A DNA stretch of 64,000 bases from Pseudomonas sp. Gutcm_11s (GTDB taxonomy: Bacteria > Pseudomonadota > Gammaproteobacteria > Pseudomonadales > Pseudomonadaceae), in contig NZ_JAQSUW010000011.1 of the NCBI RefSeq assembly GCF_028649395.1, positions 1-64,000 of the forward strand. Direction: 5' to 3'. A model generated the notes under the pieces. That model searched no databases. It worked only from the letters and a program-made list of their open reading frames with translations, and had not been told where the DNA came from. Positions 1-10,983 of the stretch are shown piece after piece. The position numbers and the translations under genes are program-made. Numbering within the stretch: position 1 is the first letter of the stretch; each line of letters begins with the position of its first letter.

Positions 1-58
<58 letters not shown>

Positions 59-185
59 GCGGCCATTCTAGCGGCCAAACTCGAGCTGTCAACCTTTTCT
101 GCGAGAAAACTGTTTTCTGTCAGATGGTTAGCGTTTCACGGGTGCTAGACTGCGGCCCTTCGGAGCAGGCCGGACGGGGCTTTGC

Positions 186-1241
186 GTGCGCAAGATCATC
201 CATATCGACTGCGATTGTTTCTACGCTGCCATCGAGATGCGCGACGACCCGCGCCTGGCTGGCAGGCCGCTGGCGGTGGGTGGGGCGGCGGACCGGCGGG
301 GCGTGGTCGCCACGTGCAACTACGAGGCGCGGGCCTGGGGCGTGCGTTCGGCCATGCCCATGGGCCAGGCGCTCAAGCTTTGCCCGGACCTGCAGGTGGT
401 GCGCCCGCGCATGGATGCCTATAAGGCGGTATCGCGGGAAATCCACGCGATCTTCCGCGACTACACCGAGACCATCGAGCCGCTGTCGCTGGACGAGGCC
501 TATCTCGACGTCTCCGACAGTCCGCATTTCGACGGCAGTGCCACGCGTATCGCCCAGGAGATCCGCCGCCGCGTCTCCCAGGAACTGCATATCACTGTGT
601 CCGCCGGCGTGGCGCCGAACAAGTTCCTGGCCAAGATCGCCAGCGACTGGCGCAAGCCCAACGGCCTGTTCGTGATCACTCCGGATCAGGTCGAGGAGTT
701 CGTCGCCGCACTGCCGGTGAGCAAGTTGCACGGGGTGGGCAAGGTCACGGCGAGCAAGATGGAGCGCCTGGGCATCGTCAGCTGCCTGGATTTGCGCGAG
801 CGCAGCAAGCTGGCCCTGGCCCGCGATTTCGGCAGCTTCGGCGAGCGCCTGTGGAGCCTGGCGCGGGGCATCGATGAGCGTGCGGTGCAGGTGGATAGCC
901 GGCGCCAGTCGGTGAGCGTGGAGAACACCTTCGACAAGGACCTGCCGGACCTGGCTGCCTGTCTGGAGCATCTGCCGGAGCTGCTGCAGCAGCTCGATAC
1001 GCGCATGGCGCGGCTGGACGACAGCTATCGACCGGACAAGCCCTTCGTCAAGATCAAGTTTCACGACTTCAGCCAGACCACCCTGGAGCAGGCCGGCGCG
1101 CGGCGTGATCTGGAGAGCTACCAGCGCCTGCTGGGCGCCGCCTTTGCCCGTGGCGGCAAGCCGGTGCGTCTGCTCGGTGTGGGCGTGCGCCTGCTGGACC
1201 TGCGCGGCCGGCATGAGCAGCTGGAGCTGTTTGCGCCTTAA
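186..1241 (+). CDS. dinB: DNA polymerase IV (Y-family translesion polymerase)
   Basis: This is the error-prone Y-family polymerase that extends past damaged template bases. The 351 residues match the family length. The catalytic palm carries the metal-binding DCDCFYAAIE near residue 8 and SLDEAYLD near residue 101. A helix-hairpin-helix stretch (LHGVGKVTASKMERLG) follows around residue 180, and the little-finger domain is C-terminal. The start is a GTG giving (M)RKIIHIDCDCF, which fits the family N-terminus; no in-frame ATG lies closer. It is a single gene next to the initiator tRNA, as in P. aeruginosa. I saw no good LexA site in front of it. Confidence 0.95.
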   Translation: MRKIIHIDCDCFYAAIEMRDDPRLAGRPLAVGGAADRRGVVATCNYEARAWGVRSAMPMGQALKLCPDLQVVRPRMDAYKAVSREIHAIFRDYTETIEPLSLDEAYLDVSDSPHFDGSATRIAQEIRRRVSQELHITVSAGVAPNKFLAKIASDWRKPNGLFVITPDQVEEFVAALPVSKLHGVGKVTASKMERLGIVSCLDLRERSKLALARDFGSFGERLWSLARGIDERAVQVDSRRQSVSVENTFDKDLPDLAACLEHLPELLQQLDTRMARLDDSYRPDKPFVKIKFHDFSQTTLEQAGARRDLESYQRLLGAAFARGGKPVRLLGVGVRLLDLRGRHEQLELFAP

Positions 1242-1251
1242 GTGGCGGCTC

Positions 1252-1656
1252 TCAGCCTTCTTCCGGCCACAGGCGAATGGGCTTGCCGGTGGCCGGCCAC
1301 AGCTGTAGCTGGCCGATGCCGGATACGTCCCAGCGTTGCACCTGGCCCAGGGCCTCGAGGAAGCGCTGCTCCTGCTCCATCAGCGCCGGGGCGCACATCT
1401 TGCGAGTGGCGCCGGGCTGGGCAAAGGTCAGTTTGTCTTCTTCCCGGTTGTAGCTGGCGAACCAATGGTTGCAGCCGGCGCTGCCGTAGGCGCGGCCATC
1501 CTCACCGAGGGTGATGGTCAGGTGGCTGCGGTCGATCAGCGGGCGCTCGCCGATCCACTCCACCTGATAGGTCTTCTCGCTTTCCAGTTGCGGTCGATCG
1601 CTGGCGCAGCCGACCAGGGCGGCGGCCAGAAGCGTGGGGGCCAGGGCGTGTTTCAT
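1252..1656 (-). CDS. META-domain (HslJ-like) lipoprotein
   Basis: A small 134-residue lipoprotein. The N-terminus is a lipoprotein signal ending LVGC, with Cys17 as the lipidation site. The rest is a META/HslJ-type domain: the ITLGEDGRAYGSAGCNHW stretch and the later KMCAP are typical of this family. HslJ relatives are linked to heat and antibiotic (novobiocin) tolerance, but the molecular role is unknown. The ATG overlaps the stop of the upstream zinc-ribbon gene (ATGA), so the two are probably co-translated. A longer in-frame reading upstream is just the shadow of that neighbour. Confidence 0.82.
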   Translation of the reverse strand: MKHALAPTLLAAALVGCASDRPQLESEKTYQVEWIGERPLIDRSHLTITLGEDGRAYGSAGCNHWFASYNREEDKLTFAQPGATRKMCAPALMEQEQRFLEALGQVQRWDVSGIGQLQLWPATGKPIRLWPEEG

Positions 1657-2090
1657 GCGCTGTTCTCCTTGCAGGCGGGGCAGAAGTGTTTGCCGGCGCG
1701 GCTGGTCCAGCCCAGCTCGCTCAGGCGGGCCTCGGCGGCGGGCTGCTGGGCCTTGGCGCCGAGGCTGGCGTCGACGGCGAATTCCAGATCGATGCGTTTG
1801 TTGCAACCGTCGCAATCCACCTGCCAGTTGTGAATCGCCAGCTCGCGGAAGGCCGGGCCGCTGGCGACTGCCAGCCATTGGCCTGGCGGATTGATCAGGT
1901 GACGGACCTTTTCCACCGCGAGGCTCATGGACAGTTCCTTGCTGCCCTTGAGGGTCACCAGCAAGGTGTCGCCGGCCTGGATGGCGCCGCCATTGCCGGT
2001 GACCTGATAGCGGCCCGGTGCCAGGGCGCGGCACTCGGTCAGGGTGTGTTGCGGGTTGAGCAGGGTGTAGCGGAAATCGTGGGTGGTCAT
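1653..2090 (-). CDS. Conserved hypothetical protein with two CxxC pairs
   Basis: I do not recognise a named family. The 145 residues begin MTTHDFRYTLLNPQHTL. The C-terminal half contains VDCDGCNKRI (about residues 92-101) and HFCPACKENS (about 135-144). These two CxxC pairs could bind one zinc, as in a zinc ribbon. No signal peptide or membrane segment is visible, so it is probably cytoplasmic. It is translationally coupled to the META-domain lipoprotein downstream, and the pair sits between dinB and ldhA. Existence as a gene is well supported by the coupling and codon use; function is not. Confidence 0.75.
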   Translation of the reverse strand: MTTHDFRYTLLNPQHTLTECRALAPGRYQVTGNGGAIQAGDTLLVTLKGSKELSMSLAVEKVRHLINPPGQWLAVASGPAFRELAIHNWQVDCDGCNKRIDLEFAVDASLGAKAQQPAAEARLSELGWTSRAGKHFCPACKENSA

Positions 2091-2118
2091 GGCGCCTCCG
2101 GAAATGCGCGGGATGCTA

Positions 2119-3114
2119 TCACGCCGTCGATGTCACCCGGTTGACCGGCGCTCCGGCGGCCCAGGCGGCGATGTTGTCCAGGGTAGTGGTGGCGATGGCG
2201 GCCAGCGCCTCGTGGGTGAGAAAGGCCTGGTGGGAGGTGACGATGACCGTGGGGAAGGTCAGCAGGCGCGCCAGCACGTCATCCTGCAGTGGCTGATCGG
2301 AGCGGTCCTCGAAGAACAGCTCGGCCTCCTCTTCATAGACGTCCAGGCCCAGGTAGCCGAGCTGGCCACTCTTGAGTGCCTCGACCAGCGCCGGCGTGTC
2401 GACTAGGGCGCCGCGGCCGGTATTGATCAGCATCGCGTCGTGCTTCATCTGCGCCAGGCTCGCGGCATTGATCAGGTGGCGGCTGCTCTCGGTCAACGGG
2501 CAGTGCAGGCTGATCACGTCGCTGCTGGTGATCAGCTCGCCCAGCGCGACCTGGCGGGCGCCGAGCTCTTCCAGGCCGGCAATGGGGTAGGGGTCGCTGA
2601 TCAGCAGCCTGCAGCCGAAGCCGGCCATGATGCGGGCGAAGGCCAGGCCAATCTGCCCGCCGCCGACCACGCCGACGGTCTTGCCGTGCAGGTCGAAGCC
2701 GGTCAGGCCGTGCAGGCTGAAGTCGCCTTCGCGAGTGCGGTTGTAGGCGCGGTGGATGCGTCGATTGAGCGCCAGGATCAGCGCCACGGCATGCTCGGCC
2801 ACCGCATGCGGCGAATAGGCGGGTACCCGTACCACGGCGAGGCCCAGGCGCTCCGCGGCCTGCAGGTCGACATGGTTGTAGCCGGCCGAGCGCAAGGCGA
2901 TCAGCCTGGTGCCGCCGGCAGCCAGACGCTCCAGCACTGCGGCGGAAAGATCGTCGTTGATGAAGGCGCAGACCACTTCGCTGCCGGCGGCCAGGGTCGC
3001 GGTGTCGACGTTCAGCAGGCTGTCCTGGTAGCGCAGGTGCCAGCCAGACGGCAGCGCGCAGGCGTTGAAACTGGCGCGGTCATAGGCCTTGGCACTGAAA
3101 ATGGTGATGCGCAT
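2119..3114 (-). CDS. ldhA: Fermentative D-lactate dehydrogenase
   Basis: An NAD-dependent D-2-hydroxyacid dehydrogenase reducing pyruvate to D-lactate under low oxygen. The 331 residues start MRITIFSAKAYDRASF, a typical LdhA N-terminus. The Rossmann motif GVVGGGQIGLAFARI lies around residues 148-162. The signature LINTGRGALVDTPALVEAL is around residue 230, and the catalytic His is in TSHQAFLTHEAL near residue 295. The gene follows gacS on the same strand with a 9-base gap, so the two may share a transcript, as in P. aeruginosa. Confidence 0.93.
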   Translation of the reverse strand: MRITIFSAKAYDRASFNACALPSGWHLRYQDSLLNVDTATLAAGSEVVCAFINDDLSAAVLERLAAGGTRLIALRSAGYNHVDLQAAERLGLAVVRVPAYSPHAVAEHAVALILALNRRIHRAYNRTREGDFSLHGLTGFDLHGKTVGVVGGGQIGLAFARIMAGFGCRLLISDPYPIAGLEELGARQVALGELITSSDVISLHCPLTESSRHLINAASLAQMKHDAMLINTGRGALVDTPALVEALKSGQLGYLGLDVYEEEAELFFEDRSDQPLQDDVLARLLTFPTVIVTSHQAFLTHEALAAIATTTLDNIAAWAAGAPVNRVTSTA

Positions 3115-3123
3115 GGGCGGTCC

Positions 3124-5883
<2,760 letters not shown>

Positions 5884-5958
5884 CCAGGCGATAGCGGGAG
5901 TTTAGCGATTCGTGCGGTGGGAATCTGCAGTGGCTTTTGGCAGAATAGTCACGATCAA

Positions 5959-5981
5959 TTCTCATTAGATATTCATTATCA
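5959..5981. promoter_or_regulatory. Fur-like operator in the gacS-pirR gap
   Basis: The AT-rich stretch immediately before and touching the pirR ATG ends in ATTCATTATC. Against the 19-base Fur consensus GATAATGATAATCATTATC, the 19-mer at 5962-5980 matches 12 positions by hand, including the complete right half ATCATTATC apart from one base. Overlapping alternatives on the other strand (GATAATGAATATCTAATGA) also score well. The position would block pirRS transcription when iron is plentiful, which agrees with the iron-uptake genes downstream. Confidence 0.65.
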
Positions 5982-6676
5982 TGAACCCGAGTGCTCGTAT
6001 CCTCGCCATCGAGGACGATCCGGTGCTGGCTGCGCACCTGCAGGATCACCTCGGCCGCCGTGGCTTCGACGTGACCCTGCGCGGCGACGGCGACAGCGGC
6101 CTGGAGCTGGCCTGCGCCGAGCCGTTCGACCTGGTGCTGCTGGATATCCTGCTCCCCGGACGCAGCGGCCTGGACGCGCTGGCCGAGCTGCGCCGGCGGC
6201 GCGGCGTACCGGTGATCCTGATGTCCGCCCTGGGCGCCGAACAGGACCGCATCGCCGGTTTCAGCCAGGGCGCCGACGACTACCTACCCAAGCCGTTCGC
6301 CATGGCCGAGATGGAGGTGCGTATCGACGCCATCCTGCGCCGGGTGGCCTATGAGCGGCGGCAGCAGGAGGCCACGGCGGGTGGGCAGCTGCAGTTCGAC
6401 GAGCAACGCTGCGACGTGCGCCACAAGGGGCAGTGGGTGCAACTGACCAGCACCGAGTACCGTCTGCTGGAGCTCTTCGTCCGCCATGCCGGCGAGGTGC
6501 AGAGCAAGCCCTTCCTCTATCAGCAGGTGCTGCATCGCCCCTATTCCCAGCACGATCGCAGCCTGGACATGCATGTCAGCCATATCCGTCGCAAGCTGCT
6601 CGCTGTCGGCTACCAGGCCGGAAGGCTGGAGACGGCCTGGGGCAAGGGTTACCTGTTCCTGAGCGACGAGGGCTGA
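5981..6676 (+). CDS. pirR: OmpR-family response regulator PirR
   Basis: A DNA-binding response regulator of 231 residues. The receiver has the acidic pair IEDD, phospho-acceptor Asp in LLDILLPGRSG (about residue 53) and the conserved Lys in YLPKPF (about 104). A winged-helix effector follows, with LTSTEYRLLELF and the C-terminal DMHVSHIRRKL...GKGYLF. It is 1 base from the kinase gene pirS. Identity as PirR rests on the gene order gacS-pirR-pirS-receptor, as in P. aeruginosa, where the pair activates a catecholate siderophore receptor. A Fur-like site overlaps its start. Confidence 0.88.
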   Translation: MNPSARILAIEDDPVLAAHLQDHLGRRGFDVTLRGDGDSGLELACAEPFDLVLLDILLPGRSGLDALAELRRRRGVPVILMSALGAEQDRIAGFSQGADDYLPKPFAMAEMEVRIDAILRRVAYERRQQEATAGGQLQFDEQRCDVRHKGQWVQLTSTEYRLLELFVRHAGEVQSKPFLYQQVLHRPYSQHDRSLDMHVSHIRRKLLAVGYQAGRLETAWGKGYLFLSDEG

Positions 6677-6677
6677 G

Positions 6678-8009
6678 ATGCCGACGCGCCACTCGCTGTT
6701 CTGGAAGCTGACCGGTGCGTTGGCGCTGTTCTGCCTGCTGCTGGCCAGCCTGCATCTCGACCTGGGCCGATGGATGAACGAGGCGACCTCGCGCCTGCCC
6801 GAGTCCTCGCGGCAGATCATGATCAGCTACGCGCGGGACGCCGAGAGTGCCTGGCGCGAGCGCGGGGCGCAGGGTGTCGATGAGTATCTGCGCCGCCTGC
6901 GCGAGCGCGAGCAGGTCTGGGCGGTGGTGGTGGATGCCGCCGGCGAGTCGCTGGCGCTGCAGCCGCTGAGCGCGGAGGAGCGCGAGCGTCTGAGCTTCAT
7001 CCGTCCGCTGCGCGGACTGATGGGGCGGCCCACTGGTTGGCCCACCTTCTACATCCCTTTCAGCGATGGCGAACATCGCCTGGTGATGGAGCTGCCGCAG
7101 GAGCTGAGTCCGCGCAAGTATCGCGAGCTATGGGAGCTGTTGTTGCAGCGAATTCTGCCGGCGGTTCTCGCGGTGCTGCTCGGAGTGCTGCTGTATCGCT
7201 CGTTGATCGCCCCGCTCGGCGCCCTGCACCGGCAGGCCCTGGCGCTCAGCGCCGGCAAGCTGGGCGCGCGGGTTGGCGAACAGGTGACGGCCCGGCGCGA
7301 TGAGCTGGGCGAGCTCGGGCGTGCCTTCGACCACATGGCCGGGCGCCTGGAGCACACGGTGGCGTTCCAGCGCCAGCTGCTGCGCGATCTGTCCCATGAG
7401 CTGCGCACGCCCCTGTCGCGCCTGCGCGTGGCGGGGGAGTGCGCCAGCGACCTGGAATTGCTGCGTGATCGCCTCGAACGTGAGGTGCAGTGCATGCAGC
7501 GCCTGGTGGACGACACCCTGGAGCTGGTGTGGATGGATACCGAGCGCCCCCAGCCACCGCTGGAGGACATCGATGTGCCGGCCTTGTGGGGGGTGATCAG
7601 CGAGAACGCCTGCTTCGAGAGCGGTTGGTCGGCCGAGCGCCTGCGCTGCGAGTTACCGGCCGAATGCCGGGTGCGCGGCCACCTCAACGGGTTGGCCCAG
7701 GCCCTGGAGAACATCGTGCGCAATGCCATTCGCCATTCGCCGCCGGATGGCGAGATACACCTCGGCGGGCGTCGCGATGGCGGCTTCTGGCAGTTGCACG
7801 TGGAGGATCAGGGCGGCGGCGTTCCGGTCGCGCAGCTGAAGGCGATCTTCCATCCCTTCACTCGTCTCAATGCTTCGCGCCCGGGTGGTGATGGCTTCGG
7901 CCTGGGCCTCGCCATCGCCCGTGGGGCACTGCGCATCCAGGGTGGCGTGCTGTGGGCGGAGAACGGCGAGGCGGGGCTGCGGCTGAACCTGCGGCTGCCA
8001 AGTGTATAG
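6678..8009 (+). CDS. pirS: Sensor histidine kinase PirS
   Basis: A membrane sensor kinase of 443 residues, partner of PirR. TM1 is about 9-27 (LTGALALFCLLLASLHL). A periplasmic domain runs to about 150, TM2 is about 155-172, and a HAMP linker follows. The phosphorylated His is in LLRDLSHELRTPLSRLR (about residue 240). The N box is ENIVRNAIRHSPP, and the ATP lid carries EDQGGGVP and GFGLGLAIARG. It probably senses a siderophore or iron state and signals for the receptor gene 330 bases downstream. The signal itself cannot be read from sequence. Confidence 0.87.
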   Translation: MPTRHSLFWKLTGALALFCLLLASLHLDLGRWMNEATSRLPESSRQIMISYARDAESAWRERGAQGVDEYLRRLREREQVWAVVVDAAGESLALQPLSAEERERLSFIRPLRGLMGRPTGWPTFYIPFSDGEHRLVMELPQELSPRKYRELWELLLQRILPAVLAVLLGVLLYRSLIAPLGALHRQALALSAGKLGARVGEQVTARRDELGELGRAFDHMAGRLEHTVAFQRQLLRDLSHELRTPLSRLRVAGECASDLELLRDRLEREVQCMQRLVDDTLELVWMDTERPQPPLEDIDVPALWGVISENACFESGWSAERLRCELPAECRVRGHLNGLAQALENIVRNAIRHSPPDGEIHLGGRRDGGFWQLHVEDQGGGVPVAQLKAIFHPFTRLNASRPGGDGFGLGLAIARGALRIQGGVLWAENGEAGLRLNLRLPSV

Positions 8010-8341
8010 TTTGTAAATTGCATTTACTCTCAAATGTGAAGAAATATCATTTGCGACCGATCCGCACAGATGCCGACGAGTCGCAACGCCACAACCAGTC
8101 GTCTCCGCTCATCTGTGTGCATCTCCCATTGCACAGGAGCGTCGCCTCTCTCCGCGTTTCAACCAGCTCTTCCTGACCAATCGATGCGGGGGCATCGGTT
8201 CTTCCCGGTCGCCTATTCCAGGGCATGGGACGGGTGAGGTGGTTGAGTGCGGTAGTGCGGTTTCTCGGGTTCTGCGATGGGCAGCAATAAAAAAACCAAA
8301 GCCGACACCCGAGTCATCCTGACTGGTTAGGAGCCATACGC
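8010..8341 (+). promoter_or_regulatory. Non-coding control region ahead of the TonB receptor, with a weak Fur-like site
   Basis: No convincing gene is present in these 332 bases. The first part is AT-rich. At about 8036-8054 the sequence GAAATATCATTTGC and the bases before it match the Fur consensus at only about 11 of 19 positions by hand, so this is a weak candidate. The remainder probably holds the PirR-activated promoter and a long leader. A purine-rich TTAGGAG lies just upstream of the receptor ATG as ribosome binding site. Confidence 0.4.
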
Positions 8342-10426
8342 ATGTCACGCACGACCCATCAGTTCACCGCGCGGATCAAGCCGCAGTTCAAGAAGACCCT
8401 GCTGACGGCCGCCATGGCCTCCCTGGCGTGCACGGCGTTCGCCGACCAGCAGGCCGAGCCGCTGGAGCTGGATGAGGTGGTCATCTCGGCGACCGGCTTC
8501 GAGCAGAGCGTCAAGGACGCCCCGGCGGCCATCACCGTGATCAGCGCGGAAGAGCTGAAGAAGAAGTCCTACACCGACGTCACCGACGCGCTGAAGAACG
8601 TGGCTGGCGTACAGATTTCCGGTGGCGGCGTAGAGCGCTCCATCATGATCCGCGGCATGACTGCCGGTTACACCCTGTTCCTCATCGACGGGCGCCCGGT
8701 GCAGGGCAACGAATCCTTCGGCCTGAACGGCTCCCAGGGCGGCACGCCGATCAACTTCCTGCCGCCCATCGAGGCCATCGAGCGTATCGAAGTGATCCGT
8801 GGCCCGGCCTCGTCGCTGTATGGCTCCGATGCCATGGGCGGGGTGATCAACATCATCACCAAGAAGATCCAGAACGAGTGGGCTGGCAGCATCACCACCG
8901 AGTACACCATGGCCGACAGCGCCAACAAGGTAAACGAGGACGGCTACCAGACCAGCGCCTACCTCAACGCGCCGCTGATCAAGGACATTCTCGCCCTGCA
9001 GCTGAATGGCTCGTTCCTCAGCCAGGATGAGAGCCAGTTCGTCGGTGGCAGCGACAGCGCCGCCTCGGACCCGAAATTCCGCCGCTCGAATGCCGGCGGC
9101 AAGCTGGGCTGGAACATCAACGAGGAAAACCTGGTCACTCTGAACTACAACGAGGCCCTGCAGCGCCGCTGGCACAATCCGGGCGAGAGCCTCGCCGAGT
9201 CGGACGAGGCCAGCTACAGCAAGTCCATCCAGAAGACCTACGCGGTGACCCATGAGGGCCGCTACGACAATCTGCTGCTGGACTCCTACGTCAACTACGA
9301 CACCTCGGAAAACCCGACCCGGGTCAACGAGAACACCGGCAACGGCATCGAATACGACGTGCTGACCGCCAACACCCAGGCCACCTACTTCTTCGGCACG
9401 CACACCCTGACCGGCGGCCTGACGCACAAGTACGAGAAACTGGAAGATGGCGCCACCAGCGGCCTGCGCCCTCCGGTGGTGCCGGTGGCCGACGCGGTGG
9501 TGGAGATGGACCGCTACCAGAACTCCGCCTTCCTCGAAGACAGCTGGAGCCTGACCGACGACCTGACCCTGACCCTGAGCGGCCGCTACGACGACAACGA
9601 GGCGTTCGGCAGCGAGTTCAGTCCCAAGGTTTACGCGGTCTATCACCTGAACGAGAACTTCACCCTCAAAGGCGGCGTCACCTCCGGCTACAAGGCACCG
9701 AGCCTGCGCCAGAGCGCGACCGACTTCGGCTCCTCTTCCCGTGGCGGCGTGATCATCGGCAATCCGGACCTGGTTCCAGAGACCAGCCTGAACCGTGAGC
9801 TGGGCATCGGCTACGAGAACTTCGAGCTCGACCTGAGTAGCACCCTGACCGTCTACCAGACCGACTACGACGACAAGATCAACCGTACCGGCCGTGTCTG
9901 CGAACCGAACGTTCCCTGTGTCTACAACGGCACCAGCTACCCAGCGCACCAGTACGGCTACACCGCCTACGAGAACGTCGACAAGGCTGAGCTCAAGGGC
10001 GTCGAGTTCACCCTGGACTACCGTCTGCTCGACAACCTGATGTACCGCCACAGCTACACCTACACCAGCACCGAGCAGAAGTCCGGGCAGTACAAGGGCG
10101 AGCCGCTCAACGACGTGGCCAAGCACATGTTCAACTTCTCGCTGGACTGGCAGGCCACCGAGAAGATGAACCTCTGGACCCAGGTCAACTACCGCAGCGA
10201 GACCTCCGGGCGCTGGCAGACCGGCACCAGCGGTGCGAGCACCAATGGCGTGACCTATCCGTCGTACACCTTCGCCGACGTGGGACTGGTCTATCAGGCC
10301 AACAAGGACCTGAGCCTGAAGTTCGGCGTGTACAACGTGACCAACAAGGAAGTCACCACCGATGACGACTACGCCTACAACCTCGATGGTCGCCGCTTCA
10401 TCTTCGGCCTGACCCAGAGCTTCTGA
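8342..10426 (+). CDS. TonB-dependent catecholate siderophore receptor (CirA/PirA type)
   Basis: An outer-membrane gated channel importing ferric catecholate siderophores with energy from TonB-ExbBD. The 694 residues start with a long signal ending TAFADQQ (about residue 37). A TonB-box-like DEVVISATG comes next, then the plug (APAAITVISAEEL, IEVIRGPASSLYGSDAMGGVINIITKK), and a 22-strand barrel ending in Phe (FIFGLTQSF). The plug and the C-terminal DDYAYNLDGRRF look most like CirA, and the length is nearer to CirA than to the longer FepA/PirA receptors I remember. The context (PirRS upstream, PepSY operon downstream) matches the pirA locus, so the exact substrate stays open. Confidence 0.9.
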   Translation: MSRTTHQFTARIKPQFKKTLLTAAMASLACTAFADQQAEPLELDEVVISATGFEQSVKDAPAAITVISAEELKKKSYTDVTDALKNVAGVQISGGGVERSIMIRGMTAGYTLFLIDGRPVQGNESFGLNGSQGGTPINFLPPIEAIERIEVIRGPASSLYGSDAMGGVINIITKKIQNEWAGSITTEYTMADSANKVNEDGYQTSAYLNAPLIKDILALQLNGSFLSQDESQFVGGSDSAASDPKFRRSNAGGKLGWNINEENLVTLNYNEALQRRWHNPGESLAESDEASYSKSIQKTYAVTHEGRYDNLLLDSYVNYDTSENPTRVNENTGNGIEYDVLTANTQATYFFGTHTLTGGLTHKYEKLEDGATSGLRPPVVPVADAVVEMDRYQNSAFLEDSWSLTDDLTLTLSGRYDDNEAFGSEFSPKVYAVYHLNENFTLKGGVTSGYKAPSLRQSATDFGSSSRGGVIIGNPDLVPETSLNRELGIGYENFELDLSSTLTVYQTDYDDKINRTGRVCEPNVPCVYNGTSYPAHQYGYTAYENVDKAELKGVEFTLDYRLLDNLMYRHSYTYTSTEQKSGQYKGEPLNDVAKHMFNFSLDWQATEKMNLWTQVNYRSETSGRWQTGTSGASTNGVTYPSYTFADVGLVYQANKDLSLKFGVYNVTNKEVTTDDDYAYNLDGRRFIFGLTQSF

Positions 10427-10683
10427 TCGCCATGGCCGAGCCCAGGGCTCGCCAGCCTGGCGAATCCTGGGCCTCGCGCCTGACGTACAGGGCAGAGACG
10501 GATGGGAGTTGCCGCCAGGCAGCTCTCTTTTTGCGTTGCGAGCTGGCGTGGCTCACGCCAGCCAGGCGAAAGAGCAACTGCGATGGTTTGCGCGCTAACT
10601 CGTCCAGTTCGAGCCGCTGCCACATGGCGATGCGCCCGGCGCCGGAGTGCGGCAGCGGGTGAGCGGTATGCGAGGAAAATGAC

Positions 10684-10983
10684 ATGAAACCCTCAACCTC
10701 GGCCTGGCCGATGGTGTCCCGCACCCTGGCCGCCATCCTCGGCGGCTACGCCTTCACCTACGCCTTCACCTACGCGTTCACCGCGTTTCTCGCCCGGCTG
10801 TTGCCGCTGACGGCGCAGGACGCCCTGGTGGTCGCCACCTTGCCGGCCTTCGTCATCTATCCGCTGGCCATCCTCTGGGCCTTCGCCTGCCACAGCGCCA
10901 CGCGCGCCTGGCTGGGGATGGCCCTGGCGGCGCCGCTGGCGCTGGTCGGTTTCTGGCCACAGTTGATGAGGGTGCTGGCATGA
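10684..10983 (+). CDS. DUF3649-type small membrane protein
   Basis: A 99-residue inner-membrane protein with about three hydrophobic helices (about 11-35, 44-66, 72-95). It carries a curious repeated YAFTYAFTYAFTAF stretch in the first helix. Its position directly before a PepSY transmembrane protein and a DUF3325 protein is typical of iron-siderophore-associated operons in Pseudomonas. Its stop overlaps the next start (ATGA). The role is probably auxiliary in ferric-siderophore handling at the inner membrane; no enzyme motif is visible. Confidence 0.78.
   Translation: MKPSTSAWPMVSRTLAAILGGYAFTYAFTYAFTAFLARLLPLTAQDALVVATLPAFVIYPLAILWAFACHSATRAWLGMALAAPLALVGFWPQLMRVLA

Noticed and set aside
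111..124. Possible LexA box CTGTTTTCTGTCAG before dinB
   Set aside because: The CTG and CAG ends are 8 bases apart, not the 10 of the Pseudomonas LexA box, and the interior does not match.
8345..10126. 593-codon minus-strand frame opposite the TonB receptor
   Set aside because: Antisense shadow; Val/Gly/Leu-rich with no domain.
10427..10683. 76-codon plus-strand frame between the TonB receptor and the DUF3649 gene
   Set aside because: No homology, overlaps several equal-length frames, and a leader/intergenic interpretation is simpler.
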